NCBI GenBank assembly: GCA_938084575.1
Contig: CALKFG010000002.1
Location: 297,244 to 361,243, forward strand
DNA: 64,000 nt
Origin: an uncultured Hyphomonadaceae bacterium
Lineage (GTDB): Bacteria > Pseudomonadota > Alphaproteobacteria > Caulobacterales > Hyphomonadaceae
Direction of reading: 5' to 3'
The notes below the pieces were generated by a model. The model saw only the letters and a program-made list of their open reading frames with translations, was not told the DNA's origin and did no database searches. Below, in pieces: positions 25,507 to 37,000 of this stretch. The position numbers and the translations under genes are program-made. Every line of letters starts with the position of its first letter. Positions within the stretch are counted from its first letter, which is position 1.

Positions 25507-27756
25507 ATGTCGACGCAAAGCCCTCAGAGCGATGGCTGCCACACCTCCAAAGAGCATGGGCACGGCGATGGCTGCCACGCCGCCGCACCGCTCTCAAGAG
25601 AACAGGCGGCAGCCCTGAACCGGGTTCCGGCCGATTATACCGGCCAGATCTGGACCTGCCCCATGCATCCGGATGTCCGGGAAATCGCCAATACGGGCTG
25701 CCCGCTGTGCGGCATGGGCCTGGAGCCGGAACGTGCCACGCTGGAGCAGGACACCAGCGAGCTGGACGATATGATGCGCCGCTTTCTGATCAGCCTGGTC
25801 TTTGCTGTCCCACTGCTGATTCTTGCCATGGGCCATATGGTGTCAGGTTTTCCGCTGGCCGGGCGGATCCCGCCGGGATGGAATGGCTGGATCCAGCTCG
25901 CCCTGGCATCGCCCGTCGTGCTGTGGGCCGCGAAGCCTTTCTTCCAGCGCGGCTGGATGTCGGTTCGGTCGGGCAATCTGAACATGTTTACCCTGATCGC
26001 CCTCGGGGTTGGCGTGGCCTTTGCCTATTCCCTTGTGGCGACTCTCGTCCCTGGCGTGTTTCCCGCCGCCTTTCGGGGCGAAACCGGCCAGGTCGACCTG
26101 TACTTCGAATCCGCTGCGGTGATTGTGACGCTGGTCCTGCTCGGCCAGGTGCTGGAGCTGCGGGCCCGGCAGGCCACGTCCGGCGCCATTCGGGCCTTGC
26201 TTCGGCTTGCCCCAGCGACAGCCCACCGGATCGAGGCGGACGGCACGGAAACCGAGGTCGCGCTGGATCAACTGCATGCGGGCGACCGGCTGCGGGTTCG
26301 TCCCGGCGACCGGATCCCGGTTGATGGTGAGGTTGAGTCAGGCGAGTCGCATGTCGATGAGTCGATGTTTACCGGGGAGCCTCTGCCGGTTGTGCGCCGG
26401 GCGGGCGACAGGCTGATCGGAGGCACGGTCAACCAGCAGGGTGGGCTGATCCTGCGGGCCCACCGGGTCGGCGGCGACACGCTGCTGTCGCAAATCGTCA
26501 ACATGGTCGCGCAGGCGCAGCGGTCCCGCGCGCCGATCCAGCGCCTGGCCGATCGGGTTTCCGCCTGGTTTGTGCCCGGCGTGATCGCCATCTCCCTGGC
26601 CAGCTTTGCGACCTGGCTGCTGATCGGTCCGGAGCCCCGGCTGTCTTTCGCCCTGGTCAATGCGGTGGCTGTGCTGATCATTGCCTGTCCCTGCGCGCTC
26701 GGTCTGGCGACGCCGATCTCAATCACCGTGGGCACAGGCACCGGAGCGACGGCGGGGATCCTTATCCGCGATGCGGAAGCGCTGGAAACCCTTGAAAAGG
26801 TCGACACGGTCCTGGTCGACAAAACCGGAACCCTGACCCGCGGGCAGGCAGATCTGAGCCTGATCGATCCCGCCGAGGGCTGGCGTGCGGATGCGCTCCT
26901 GGCCCTCGCCGCCGCGGTCGAGGCCGGAAGTGAACATCCCGTGGCCGCCGCCCTTGTCCGGGGGGCAGAGTCGCGCGGCCTGGCCCTGTCACCCGTGCAT
27001 GACTTCAGCGCCATCACCGGCGAGGGCGTGCAGGGGCGTGTCGGAGACCGCGACGTGGTGATTGGCAATGCCAGGATGATGGCCCGGATCGGCGTTGACC
27101 CGGCCGGGATGGACGCCCGTGCGCGGACCCACCGGGAACAGGGGCAGACGGTGATGTATGCCGCCATAGACGGAAAACTGGCTGGCCTGCTGGGCATTGC
27201 CGACGCGATCAAGGACACCACACCGCGGGCCCTGGCGGCGCTTCAGGCCGAGGGGCTGCGCGTGGTCATGCTGACGGGCGACAATGACGCCACCGCGCAG
27301 GCGGTTGCCCGCCAGTTGGGTATTACCGAAGTGCATGCCGATGTCTCGCCCGCCGAAAAGCACCGCATCCTCAGCGCGGCGCAGGCCGCCGGACACTGCG
27401 TGGCCATGGCCGGCGACGGGGTCAATGATGCGCCCGCCCTGGCCCAGGCCGATGTCGGCATCGCCATGGGAACGGGAACGGATGTCGCCATTGAGAGCGC
27501 CGGAATCACCCTGGTTGGCGGCGACCTGCTGGACATTGTCCGGGCCCGGCGCCTGAGCCGGGCAACGATGCGCAACATCCGCCAGAATTTGATCTTTGGC
27601 TTTGGGTACAATGCTCTGGGGGTGCCGATCGCGGCCGGTGTTCTGTACCCGGCGTTCGGGCTGTTGTTAAATCCGATGATCGCCGCGGCCGCGATGAGCC
27701 TGTCCTCAGTGTCGGTCATTACCAATGCCCTGCGCCTGCGCCGTCTCCGCCTGTAG
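25507..27756 (+). CDS. copA: P1B-type copper-transporting ATPase
   Basis: A 749-residue heavy-metal ATPase. The N-terminus is His-rich ([14 protein letters not shown]) and carries a heavy-metal-binding domain ([22 protein letters not shown]) in place of the usual HMA domain. The transmembrane metal site is [10 protein letters not shown], the phosphorylation site DKTGTLTRG, the nucleotide-binding motif SEHPVAAAL and the hinge [13 protein letters not shown] with this N-domain indicates copper(I) export. A closely related gene starts at 63.4 kb. It stands alone here, 139 nt after moeA, and ends 13 nt from the convergent DUF2474 stop. Confidence 0.92.
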   Translation: MSTQSPQSDGCHTSKEHGHGDGCHAAAPLSREQAAALNRVPADYTGQIWTCPMHPDVREIANTGCPLCGMGLEPERATLEQDTSELDDMMRRFLISLVFAVPLLILAMGHMVSGFPLAGRIPPGWNGWIQLALASPVVLWAAKPFFQRGWMSVRSGNLNMFTLIALGVGVAFAYSLVATLVPGVFPAAFRGETGQVDLYFESAAVIVTLVLLGQVLELRARQATSGAIRALLRLAPATAHRIEADGTETEVALDQLHAGDRLRVRPGDRIPVDGEVESGESHVDESMFTGEPLPVVRRAGDRLIGGTVNQQGGLILRAHRVGGDTLLSQIVNMVAQAQRSRAPIQRLADRVSAWFVPGVIAISLASFATWLLIGPEPRLSFALVNAVAVLIIACPCALGLATPISITVGTGTGATAGILIRDAEALETLEKVDTVLVDKTGTLTRGQADLSLIDPAEGWRADALLALAAAVEAGSEHPVAAALVRGAESRGLALSPVHDFSAITGEGVQGRVGDRDVVIGNARMMARIGVDPAGMDARARTHREQGQTVMYAAIDGKLAGLLGIADAIKDTTPRALAALQAEGLRVVMLTGDNDATAQAVARQLGITEVHADVSPAEKHRILSAAQAAGHCVAMAGDGVNDAPALAQADVGIAMGTGTDVAIESAGITLVGGDLLDIVRARRLSRATMRNIRQNLIFGFGYNALGVPIAAGVLYPAFGLLLNPMIAAAAMSLSSVSVITNALRLRRLRL

Positions 27757-27769
27757 GGACTGCCCCGGC

Positions 27770-27931
27770 CTAGCCGAGAAAAAGCAGGCCCCGCAGGACA
27801 TAGGCGACAAGGATGACCGCCCCGCCGCTTGCTGCAGCCAGCAGGACGAACCAGCCCAGCCGACGCAGCAGGCTGCCTGGCGGCGCGCCCTTTTCCGGAG
27901 GCGGGGCCGGCTCAAACCGGCCGTCAGGCAT
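27770..27931 (-). CDS. DUF2474-family small membrane protein of the bd oxidase
   Basis: A 53-residue protein, MPDGRFEPAP at the start and one transmembrane helix around residues 26-50 (GWFVLLAAASGGAVILVAYVL). The pattern LLRRLGWF then SGGAVILVAYVLRGLL fits DUF2474, small partners encoded after cydB in cyanide-insensitive oxidase operons. Its ATG lies inside the end of cydB (8 nt overlap); an alternative in-frame ATG is at 27940. It is probably an accessory subunit like CydX. Confidence 0.75.
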   Translation of the reverse strand: MPDGRFEPAPPPEKGAPPGSLLRRLGWFVLLAAASGGAVILVAYVLRGLLFLG

Positions 27932-28967
27932 GATAGCCATCCCCGGGCTTCACCTTGCCCCAGAACAGGGAATAGACATAGGCGGTGTAGATCAGGATGA
28001 TCGGTAACATCACGCCGGCCCCGACCAGCATCAGGCCAAGCGCATTGTCCCGGGCTGCGGCTTCCCAGATATCAAACTGGAAGGGCACCAGCCACGGGAA
28101 CAGGCTGACCGCAAGACCAACATAGCCCGACAGAAAGATCCCGACGGCGAGCAGGTAAGGGCGCCAGTCCGGCCCGGCCTGAGGGGTCCCCACCCGCAGC
28201 AGGTCGCGGCCCAGAAAGACCGTCAGCGCCAGTCCGGCGAGCGGCAGCGGGCTGAGCAAAAGCAGCCGGCCAAAATCCAGACCGGTTGCTGACAGGCCCC
28301 AGCGTTCGGTAATGCGGGGATCGGTGGTGAGGGTCGCCAGGCTGACCAGGGCAAAACAGACCGATACGCCAAACAGCGCCCTCAGGGCATAGCGGCGGGC
28401 CTTGGCCTGCAACGCGCCCTCGGTCTTGAGCACCAGCCAGCAGGCGCCCAGAAGGACATAGCCAATGGTCACAGACAGGCCGGTCAGCACCGAGAAGGGG
28501 GACAGCCAGTCAAACGCGGCGCCGGCGAAATTCCGCCCCTCCGTCTGGAACCCCGTGATGAAGGCGCCCAGGATCAGCCCCTGGCTGAAGGCAGCGACCA
28601 GCGACCCGCCATAAAAGGCCCCGTTCCAGAACAGCTGCGTCGGCCGGCGGACTGCCTTGTGACGAAATTCAAACGCCACACCCCGGAAAATCAGGGCTGA
28701 AAGCATGATCAGGACCGGCAGATAGACGGCCGGCATGATCACCGCATAGGCCAGCGGAAAGGCGGCAAACAGGCCGCCGCCGCCAAGCACCAGCCAGGTC
28801 TCATTGCCGTCCCAGACCGGTTCAATCGTCGCCGACATCATATTGCGCTCTTCATCGTCTGCCGCCAGAAAGCTGAGCATGCCAACCCCGAGATCCATGC
28901 CATCAAGCAGAACATACATCATAACGGCCAAGGCGATGAGCATGGCCCAGATCAACGGAAGATCCAT
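27924..28967 (-). CDS. cydB: Cytochrome bd-type quinol oxidase subunit II
   Basis: A 347-residue membrane protein of the CydB/CioB family. The N-terminus MDLPLIWAMLIALAVMMYVLLDGMDLGVG and the segment IEPVWDGNETWLVLGGGGLFAAFPLAY are diagnostic. It pairs with subunit I just upstream (11 nt gap) to form the terminal quinol oxidase that reduces O2 to water without proton pumping. Confidence 0.95.
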   Translation of the reverse strand: MDLPLIWAMLIALAVMMYVLLDGMDLGVGMLSFLAADDEERNMMSATIEPVWDGNETWLVLGGGGLFAAFPLAYAVIMPAVYLPVLIMLSALIFRGVAFEFRHKAVRRPTQLFWNGAFYGGSLVAAFSQGLILGAFITGFQTEGRNFAGAAFDWLSPFSVLTGLSVTIGYVLLGACWLVLKTEGALQAKARRYALRALFGVSVCFALVSLATLTTDPRITERWGLSATGLDFGRLLLLSPLPLAGLALTVFLGRDLLRVGTPQAGPDWRPYLLAVGIFLSGYVGLAVSLFPWLVPFQFDIWEAAARDNALGLMLVGAGVMLPIILIYTAYVYSLFWGKVKPGDGYHA

Positions 28968-28978
28968 TTTCCTGCCTC

Positions 28979-30391
28979 CTATTCTGCAGCGGCGATGTCG
29001 CCCGTCAGCTGTGCGGGATCGCCAACCGAGCCCAGCGGAGAGCCGGGCGCCCGCCGCCGCTCACCCGCCGGGGGCGACCTGTCGTCCCCGAATCCCCGGG
29101 TCGCGATGCGGGCCATGTAAATGGCCCCGGCCGTGAACACGATGGCATAGACCAGCATGAACACCAGCAGCGATGTCGCGACTTCTCCGGCCGAGACCGG
29201 GGCCAGACTGTCCGCGGTCAACAGGTGGCCATACACCGTCCAGGGCTGGCGACCGACCTCTGCGGTGATCCAGCCGGTCAGAACAGCGATAAATCCCAGC
29301 GTGCCGGACGGCACCGCCAGCCAGTGGAACAGGCCGGGGCGGTCGAGGCTGCCACGCCACCATTTCCAGACACCCCAATACCCGATGACCAGCATCACGA
29401 GGCCGGCACCGACCATGATCCGGAAGCTCCAGAAAATCATCCAGATGGGCGGCGTTTCCCCTTCCCCAAAGTCCTTCAGCCCCTTCAGCTCACCTTCCGC
29501 TCCGGGAAACAGAAACGGGCTCGTGCCCGGCAGCTCAAGCGTCTCGAACCCACATTCATTGTCTGCCGGCCAGGCGACAATGGCGGTGCCCTGAACCGCT
29601 GCACTGTCGCACCAGGCCTCTATCGCGGCAATCTTGGCCGGCTGGTGCTCATAAGCCACCTCGCCGGACCAGTGACCGGCGAGGATCTGCAGCGGCATCA
29701 GAACGGCCAGGGTTCCCGCGGCCATACGGGTCTGCCACCGCGTTGGCTCGGAAGCCCGGTCGCGCAGCATCTGCCAGGCGCCCGCGGCGAGAATGACCGA
29801 GGCGGTGGTCGCAAACGCCGCCAGCATCATATGAACATAGCGCGACGGGAAGCTGGGATTGAACACGACTGCGACCCAGTCGGTCGCATAGAAATTACCG
29901 GTGACCGCGTCGATCGCAAATCCCGCAGGGGTTTGCATCCAGCTATTGGCCGACAGGATCCAGAAGGCTGAAATCGATGTTCCGACGGCCACGGCGCAAG
30001 TGGCGACAAAATGCAGACCCGGTCCCACCTTGTTCCAGCCAAACAGCATAACGCCCAGGAAGGTCGCCTCGAGGAAAAAAGCTGTGAGGACCTCATAGCC
30101 CAGCAACGGACCGAGCACAGAACCAGTCTTGTCGGCAAAAACCGACCAGTTGGTACCGAACTGGTAGGACATCACTACGCCCGACACGACGCCCATGGCG
30201 AAAGCCAGCGCGAAAATCTTGACCCAATGCAGGTAAAGCCGTTTGAAAACCTCCCGCCCGGTCTTCAGCCACAAGCCCTCGCACACGGCAAGAAATGCCG
30301 CGAGGCCAATGGTAAAAGCGGGAAAGAGGATGTGAAACGCAACCACAAAAGCGAATTGCAGCCGCGACAAGAGAAGTGCGTCAAAGTCCAT
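28979..30391 (-). CDS. cydA: Cytochrome bd-type quinol oxidase subunit I (cyanide-insensitive type)
   Basis: A 470-residue subunit carrying hemes b558, b595 and d. The start MDFDALLLSRLQFAFVVAFHILFPAFTIG is chosen at 30391; ATG at 30394 is also possible, but the GAGGG spacing is better for the second. The quinol-binding loop region is short (GHWSGEVAYEHQPAKIAAIEAW), as in the CioA group. The C-terminal region has EVGRQPWTVYGHLLTADS. The longer open frame upstream runs into the divergent promoter region. Expected under low oxygen or respiratory inhibition, and together with the adjacent copper pump it suits stress on heme-copper oxidases. Confidence 0.93.
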   Translation of the reverse strand: MDFDALLLSRLQFAFVVAFHILFPAFTIGLAAFLAVCEGLWLKTGREVFKRLYLHWVKIFALAFAMGVVSGVVMSYQFGTNWSVFADKTGSVLGPLLGYEVLTAFFLEATFLGVMLFGWNKVGPGLHFVATCAVAVGTSISAFWILSANSWMQTPAGFAIDAVTGNFYATDWVAVVFNPSFPSRYVHMMLAAFATTASVILAAGAWQMLRDRASEPTRWQTRMAAGTLAVLMPLQILAGHWSGEVAYEHQPAKIAAIEAWCDSAAVQGTAIVAWPADNECGFETLELPGTSPFLFPGAEGELKGLKDFGEGETPPIWMIFWSFRIMVGAGLVMLVIGYWGVWKWWRGSLDRPGLFHWLAVPSGTLGFIAVLTGWITAEVGRQPWTVYGHLLTADSLAPVSAGEVATSLLVFMLVYAIVFTAGAIYMARIATRGFGDDRSPPAGERRRAPGSPLGSVGDPAQLTGDIAAAE

Positions 30392-30441
30392 CATGCCCTC
30401 GCTCAGCACCACCCAGTTCGTAGTGTGCCAGCAAATCGGCC

Positions 30442-30458
30442 CTGCCGCAATCCGGCAG
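30442..30458. other. Small inverted repeat in the cydA-BCCT divergent intergenic region
   Basis: CTGCCG, CAATC, CGGCAG form a perfect 6 bp stem in the 239 bp between the two divergent genes. No clear -10/-35 pair or known oxygen-regulator site (Fnr, Anr) is visible in this gap. It may be an operator or nothing. Confidence 0.25.
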
Positions 30459-30630
30459 TAGTAATCGACCAGTGGCCGTCCGCCAGGGCTGCAACCGGCT
30501 TGTCCGGTCCCGTGGCGGTTATACCTTATCGGCAATGATCCTTTCAGTGACCGGCAAAACCGGCTTAGGCTGTCGCTTGCATGATCTCCTGCTGCCACAG
30601 GACCAGAGCGCGGACGGGGAGACACAACAG

Positions 30631-31773
30631 ATGCAGACCATTCTCAGCATCGCAATCGCGGTGACACTGCTGACATCCGTCCTGATCGTTTTGCGGCTTG
30701 GGCGACTGCCCCTGAAGGGCAGCGACCCGCAACCGCTTCTGGCGTTCATGGCGATCCTGTTCACCTCTGGCCTCGATGTTGGTCTCATCATGTTCCCGCT
30801 GACCGAATTTCCCGTCTATGAGGCAGAGGCGGCCTATGGCTTCACCAATGCCCTGGCCGTCGAATTCGGCTTCTGGGGGTTCCTGGTCTGGGCCTTCTAT
30901 TTCCTGACGACGTTCTATTTTTGCGTGATCGAACCCCGCCTTGGCCTGTTCGAGCTTGGCCCCGTAAAACGGGTCAACACGGCTGTGATTATCGCCACCT
31001 GTGCCTTCACCGGCTATCTCTTCCTGAGCTATCTTCCCAGCTATGTGGACGGCATATCGCCCCCTGCCCGGTATGGTCTGGTCGCCGCCGTGGTTCTTCT
31101 GGCGGTCCTGTCCAGCACCGACATCCGGTATGTGAAATGGCTCTCCATCGGGTCGACGGCTCTGTTTCTGGGGCTGATCGGCCTGCTGTGGCAGGTCAGT
31201 GGTATGGCACCGGCAAGCCTGCCTGGCCTTGCCGTGGAGCTGGGTGCCTATTTCGCCCATCTGCCGAGATTCATCACGCCGCAAACGGATTACCACGCTT
31301 TCTACCTGTTCTGGTGGTTCGCCTGGAGCATTATGATCGGACAGTTCGTGGCCCGGTTCGTCGGGGGCGTGCGGGTATGGCAGCTGCTGGTGGCCCTGCT
31401 GGTCATCCCGTCCCTGCCCATCGCGCTCTGGTTTTCCGTCCTGTTCTATATTCACAGCGAGGCCATCGCGCTGGCCGGCACGCTTCGCCTGTGCATGGCT
31501 GGCGTCGGCGTGATCTTCGTGGTGACCTCTCTCGATTCCCTGACCCGCCTGTATTCGGAACATCTTCAGCTGACCGTGAAACAGCTTGGCGGGCCGCGCT
31601 ATGTCGCAGCCCACTGGTGCCTGCTTTATGGCCTTATCCTGCTATATCAGTTCACGCCGCTGAAAATTGAGTGGATCGGACTGGTCGTCATCGGACTGTA
31701 TGCCTGCCTGTATGTTCTGATCTTCCAGCGGCGCGATGATTTATCTACGATCCAGCCGGCGGAGGCCCCCTGA
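30631..31773 (+). CDS. Short BCCT-like (betaine/choline/carnitine) transporter
   Basis: A 380-residue polytopic protein with about 9-10 hydrophobic helices. The ATG at 30631 follows GGGGAG at good spacing. [18 protein letters not shown] and [19 protein letters not shown] match the early BCCT helices, and [23 protein letters not shown] corresponds to the BCCT signature helix (WWxxWxPFVGxFIARISRGR). It is well below the 500+ residues of ordinary BCCT carriers and lacks the Trp-rich consensus at several positions. It begins 2 nt before choline dehydrogenase, so choline uptake is the natural reading. Confidence 0.7.
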   Translation: MQTILSIAIAVTLLTSVLIVLRLGRLPLKGSDPQPLLAFMAILFTSGLDVGLIMFPLTEFPVYEAEAAYGFTNALAVEFGFWGFLVWAFYFLTTFYFCVIEPRLGLFELGPVKRVNTAVIIATCAFTGYLFLSYLPSYVDGISPPARYGLVAAVVLLAVLSSTDIRYVKWLSIGSTALFLGLIGLLWQVSGMAPASLPGLAVELGAYFAHLPRFITPQTDYHAFYLFWWFAWSIMIGQFVARFVGGVRVWQLLVALLVIPSLPIALWFSVLFYIHSEAIALAGTLRLCMAGVGVIFVVTSLDSLTRLYSEHLQLTVKQLGGPRYVAAHWCLLYGLILLYQFTPLKIEWIGLVVIGLYACLYVLIFQRRDDLSTIQPAEAP

Positions 31774-31775
31774 CC

Positions 31776-33476
31776 ATGACGGATACTTTTGATTATATCA
31801 TCGTGGGCGCAGGGTCAGCCGGCTGTGTCCTGGCCAACCGCCTGTCGGCCAGTGGCAAGCACAGCGTCCTGGTGCTGGAGGCCGGCGGCAGTGACCGGAA
31901 CATCCTGGTCTCGATGCCCAGCGCCCTGTCCTATCCGATGGCATCGAAAACCTATAATTGGGGCTATGACTCCGATCCGGAGCCGGCCGTTAATAACCGG
32001 CAGATCACCTGCCCGCGGGGCAAGGGTCTGGGTGGAACCTCCTCCATCAATGGCATGGTCTATGTTCGCGGCCATGCCTGTGACTTTGACGAATGGGCAG
32101 AACTTGGCGCTGAGGGCTGGGGCTATGCCGACTGCCTGCCCTATTTCAAGCGGGCCGAGACCTGGCAGGGCGGAGAAGACACCTATCGCGGCGGGACCGG
32201 ACCGCTGGGGGTTGGCGGCGGTAACAATATGACGCGGAACCCGCTCTATCAGGCCTTTATCGACGCCGGTGTCGAGGCCGGGTATCCGCGGACAGGAGAC
32301 TATAATGGCTATTGTCAGGAGGGCTTTGGCCCGATGCACATGACCGTTCGCAATGGCGTGCGGGAGTCGACCTCCCGGGCCTATCTGCGACCGGCCATGC
32401 GGCGCCGAAATCTCACGGTTATGACCCGCACCCTGGTCGACCAGCTGGTCTTTGACGGCCGGCGCGTAACCGGCCTGATCGCGAGTCGGGGCGGACGAAC
32501 ACGCCCCCTCACGGCCCGGCGTGAAGTGATTCTTTCGGCCGGCGCGATTGCCTCCCCCATGATCCTGCAGCGCTCAGGCATTGGTCCGGCGGACCTTCTG
32601 AACCAGACCGGGGTCCCGGTCCGCCAGGCCTTGTCCGGCGTCGGAGCGAATTTGCAGGACCATCTGGAAGTCTATTTCCAATTCCACTGTACACAGCCGG
32701 TCAGCCTGAACACCCGCCTCGATCCCCTGAACAAGCTGCTGATCGGGGCGCGCTGGCTGCTGTTTAAGCGCGGTCTCGGCGCCACCAATCATTTTGAATC
32801 CTGTGCCTTTATCCGGTCAGACGCCGGGCGGAAATCCCCCGACATCCAGTACCACTTCCTGCCTGCCGCGATGCGCTATGACGGCACCCCCTCAATCCGG
32901 GGACACGGCTTCCAGGTCCATGTCGGGCCCAACAAGCCGAAAAGCCGCGGCCGGGTGGCGATTACCTCGTCTGAACCGGGTGCGGCACCCAGCATCCTGT
33001 TCAATTACCTGTCCCACCAGGATGATGTTGCAGCGTGGCGGCGCTGTATCCGGCTGACACGGGAAATCATGGCCCAGCCGGCCATGGATGGCTTTCGCGG
33101 TGCGGAGATCCAGCCGGGGCCGGCCACCTCCACGGATGCCGAGATTGACCGCTGGGTGCGTGCCAATGTGGAAAGCGCCTATCATCCCTGCGGCACCTGC
33201 CGTATGGGCCCGGCCCATGCCCCCGACAGTGTGGTCGACACCGACTGTCGCCTGATCGGCTTTGAGGGCCTGCGCATTGTCGACGCCTCCGTCTTCCCGT
33301 CCATCCCCTATGGCAACATCAATGCGCCCACCATCATGGTCGCTGAAAAAGCCGCCGATGCCATCCTGGGGCACCCGCCTTTGGCGCCGGCCGAGGTGCC
33401 GGTCTGGATCGACCCGGCCTGGCAGGATCAGCAGCGCAGCGCAGTCCCAAAGCGCCACCTGCCGGAGCACAGCTGA
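31776..33476 (+). CDS. betA: Choline dehydrogenase (GMC oxidoreductase)
   Basis: A 566-residue FAD enzyme oxidising choline to betaine aldehyde. [20 protein letters not shown] binds [25 protein letters not shown] and [19 protein letters not shown] are GMC signatures. The active-site His residues fall in [12 protein letters not shown] and [19 protein letters not shown]. Length and motifs match BetA. No betaine aldehyde dehydrogenase or BetI is in the window. It is the last core gene before the repeat-bounded accessory region. Confidence 0.93.
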   Translation: MTDTFDYIIVGAGSAGCVLANRLSASGKHSVLVLEAGGSDRNILVSMPSALSYPMASKTYNWGYDSDPEPAVNNRQITCPRGKGLGGTSSINGMVYVRGHACDFDEWAELGAEGWGYADCLPYFKRAETWQGGEDTYRGGTGPLGVGGGNNMTRNPLYQAFIDAGVEAGYPRTGDYNGYCQEGFGPMHMTVRNGVRESTSRAYLRPAMRRRNLTVMTRTLVDQLVFDGRRVTGLIASRGGRTRPLTARREVILSAGAIASPMILQRSGIGPADLLNQTGVPVRQALSGVGANLQDHLEVYFQFHCTQPVSLNTRLDPLNKLLIGARWLLFKRGLGATNHFESCAFIRSDAGRKSPDIQYHFLPAAMRYDGTPSIRGHGFQVHVGPNKPKSRGRVAITSSEPGAAPSILFNYLSHQDDVAAWRRCIRLTREIMAQPAMDGFRGAEIQPGPATSTDAEIDRWVRANVESAYHPCGTCRMGPAHAPDSVVDTDCRLIGFEGLRIVDASVFPSIPYGNINAPTIMVAEKAADAILGHPPLAPAEVPVWIDPAWQDQQRSAVPKRHLPEHS

Positions 33477-33588
33477 TCCGCAGTGACAGCGAAGCGCCAG
33501 GTCGCGGCAGGATCGGTCCATCCGCGCCTCCCGGCGGATACCGGCCCGATCTGGCGGGTCGGGGCAGGACTTATCGTCGACGCGCGTG

Positions 33589-33892
33589 ATGACGCCGACC
33601 CCTGGGCCGCAATTCGGTCCCGGAGGGCCCGGCAAATTTCGGACATGGCGCCCACACTTATGCACACCCGCCCCGAAAATGTCGTTTGGTTTCAATGGTT
33701 TATGGGAGGGTTACACCGAGGGAAATGGCGCGAGTGACGTGCCACATTCCATTTTTATTTTCCTTTATTTTCAAACACTTACGCGCATGAAAATCGATTC
33801 TTGGTCCTCAGTTCGGTCAGGTTTTGGTCCACAATTTTGTGGACCGCTTGAATTTGACGCTAGGGGCCCGCGTCGAACTCCTGGCTAGCACG
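33589..33892. repeat. Att-like direct repeat, copy 1 (left border of block A)
   Basis: About 304 bp aligning with 48140-48443. The first ~165 bp are almost identical; the rest drifts to roughly 70% by eye. It includes GAAATGGCGCGAGTGACG and, at 33826-33845, the perfect inverted repeat GGTCCACAATTTTGTGGACC. The sequence just left of it still resembles, weakly, the first codons of the integrase. I read it as the left attachment-type border of the accessory region. The rest of 33477-34054 holds only this repeat and the integrase fragment next to it. Confidence 0.8.
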
Positions 33893-33902
33893 ATTTCACC
33901 CA

Positions 33903-33985
33903 GGAGGAATCCTCAACCGCAACTGATCCTTCTCAATTTGATTGAGACGAGCAACACCCGGCACCTCATCAACGCACCCGTCTCC
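33903..33985 (+). pseudogene. Fragment of tyrosine integrase catalytic domain
   Basis: Plus-strand translation reads NPQPQLILLNLIETSNTR, matching NPELQLILLMLIETGCRP of the intact integrase at 59282-60700, just around its first catalytic Arg (replaced here). At the DNA level GGAATCCT, CAACTGATCCTTCTCA and GAAACG/GAGACG align. No start, no rest of the domain, and the opposite orientation to the other integrase copies. A relic of an earlier element or an inversion. Confidence 0.7.
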
Positions 33986-34054
33986 AGCAGCACAACAACG
34001 CCCTCTACTTGCGCCCATTCAGAATTAAGAGCCCGGCCTTTGAGGGCGCTGAGC

Positions 34055-37000
34055 CTAAGAGAACGGGCTGGTCTGCCAGGCCGACGGTTCAATAGAATGT
34101 GCCAGATAGGGCAGGTTTGAGACCATGGGGGCAACGTCGCTTTGTCGGGTCTGGAGTGCCCCTGCATCGGTGTCGAAGGCAGAAATCGCCTGCAGCAGCC
34201 GCTGGCGCTCGGCGACCCATTGTGGATCGCCCCTTTCCTTTGCAATGATCGGACCGTGTCCGGCATGGCTAACCTTGTCTTTATCAAGCGAGGCGAACAG
34301 AGCGCTGAGTCCATCTGACGACCAACGCCCGCTTGTGATCTGGCCAACCGATGTCAGCCACCATGGCCGGGTTCGCCAGGCCTCATCCGCTATCGGGGGC
34401 GCGGCAAAGCCCGCCTCATGCGTTTCCTGGACGGGACCCCGTGTCGGTGTCTCGAAGTCGGCCATTGGTTCGGCCGGCGTGCCTGCAAGAAATCTTGCCG
34501 GCGGATCCTGGAGCACCCAGCCAGTGGACGCTTGGCCCAGCAGGGGCCCTCCAGCTTCGGATGCGTCCAGCCTGATCGGTAGGGCAGGGTCTGAAGCCGG
34601 CTCCGACGCATACGCCTCGGTTACCTGCACCGGATGTCCCCGTCCGTCCGGAATACGACCCCGGCCTGACCGGCGGGCCTGTTCGGCGGCCTGTTCGGCG
34701 CTATCACCGGCGAAGATCCGCAGGGTAACATCGGCGAGATCGGTGGTACGTCCATCTGCCCAGCGGGCATTCGTGATCCCGTTTATCTCATTGGCGAGCG
34801 GACCGCCCGGTCGGGCGCCGTTGGGCGTGGTTCTGGCCTCCAGAGCGACAAGCCCGGCCTCAGCCAGAGAGGTCAGTTCACCCGCCTGACTGCGCCCGTC
34901 TCCATTGGCATCATGCCACAGGGACAGATCGGCAAAGACCGCATCGGCGGTATCGATCCATCCGTCTCGGTTCTCATCTAGCGCGTGCAACAGACTGTTT
35001 CGGCCCAGCCCCTTCGGCTGCGTGACCGGAAGCAATTCGGTTTCCAGATTGATCTCGCCATCGCCATCGCGATCCATGACGAGAAAGGCGGTCTCGCCAT
35101 CACTCCAGCCAAGGCGATCATAGGCGCCATCGCCATTCATATCGACGGTCAGACCCGACTGCGACGGATCGATTAATTCGATGGGGCCGCCATCCAGGCT
35201 GATCAGCAGGGCCCGCTGGGTTAAGGTCTGGGTGCCCAGATCGTCGGTCGGGTGTGGGCCACGTCTTTCGTCCGGGCCAGATCCAAACCGGCCATCAATC
35301 CAGGGCGCCGGCTGGGTGGCATGGGCGGTTTGTGTCGAACCAACCCGGTAAAGGTCGACATCATAGGCGGCCAGACTTTGTCCGTCGCGCAAAGTCAGGT
35401 CAAATTGATTGAGAACCTGACTGTCCTGCGCCATCGGGTCGCCATAGTGCAGCGGGGTGGCGGCCAGGTCGAAGCCAGTGATCCCCATCGCCTCAAGCGA
35501 GCTGAGCTCATTCGGCGTGCCGATACCATCCTGGTTCAGGTCACGCCAGATCCGGAAGTCGGACCAGGCCGCATCGCCGGCATCGAAATGCCCGTCCAGA
35601 TTGCTGTCAAATACCTGCAGTCCAGACACACCCGCGGCCTGATGCAGAAAGCTGAACTCCGAAAAGTCTTTGATCCGGCCATCGCCATCGAGATCCCGGG
35701 CCAGCCAGCCATCTTCCGGACCAATCCAGCCGCTGCGATAGGTCACGCCATCCTCACCCTCAAAGACAATTGGGCTTTGTGAGACGGAGACAAGGCCCGC
35801 CCCATTGCCATTCAGATCGATCAGCAGCGGGCGTCGCACAGGTGGCCCCTCAAACCCGACGAGGTCGGCACCCTCCGCGACCATGGCGGCGCCGACGAAA
35901 CCAATCTCGAAGTCTAAGTTGAGACTTCCCGCTGTGATGCTGATCGTTGATGTATCGGTCCCGCCGCGGCCGTCACTGACGGTATAGGTGAAGTCGGTCG
36001 TGCCGCTTGTACTCGAATAGCTGATTTCCAGAACCGTATCGGACACCAGCGACACCCTCAGGCTTGCGGTCACGAGGACGGTGTCGCCAAGGCTGATCGC
36101 CTGGCCATTGATCGCGCTGATCTGCAGCAGATCGCCATCCACATCCGCATCATTCAGGGTCGGGTCGAAGGTGGCAGGGGCATTGGTGAGCCATGTATAG
36201 CTCACGTGTCGGTCATCCTGGGCCACCGGCGCGGTATTGACGGCCGAGCGCGGTGTGACCGTGACTTCAGCCGTGCCGGTGGCCTGTGCCCCGCGATCAT
36301 CCTCGATCGTGTAGGTCACACTATAGGTCGTTGTGGTGAGTGTATCTGGTGCCGTGAAAACCAGCCGACCATCGATCAGTTGCGCATGGGGGCTGTCGAC
36401 CGAGACGAGCCGTATCGGATCCTCATCCGGATCGGTATCATTGGCCAGCACATCGAGCGTGCGGCTGAGTGTCGAGACCAATGAGAACTGATCGTCCGCA
36501 GCCACCGGCGCGCCATTCCAGCTGCCGCGCAGATCGATCTTGCGAAGGTCGATATCGACACCCCCTGCGCTGAGGAATTCCACAACAGGCCGCTCCCAGC
36601 CCGCCCCGACAATCTCGATCCGGTCGCTGACCTGGCTGGCGGTCAGCTCGGGCTGGTCAGAATCCCTTAGCCCGATGAACAGCGAGCCGCCAGCCTGCTC
36701 GAAAATCACGTCCTCAGCGGTGATCCCGGCGCCAAACAGGATCCGGTCCGAGCCGCCCCGGTCCACCAGGCGGTCGGCCCCGTCGCCGCGTTCGAACACG
36801 AACACGTCGTCTCCAACACTGGCATAGATTTCGTCATCTCCGCGCCCGGCAATAACGATATTGTCCCGGGTATCATAATCATCATATCCGCCGGTGTAGA
36901 TCCGATCATCCCCCCCATAGGCAAAGATAATGTCGCCCCGATTGGTGGAGCCTTCATCGCCATAAATGGTCTCGCTGGCGCCGGTGCGCATGATCGCGCG

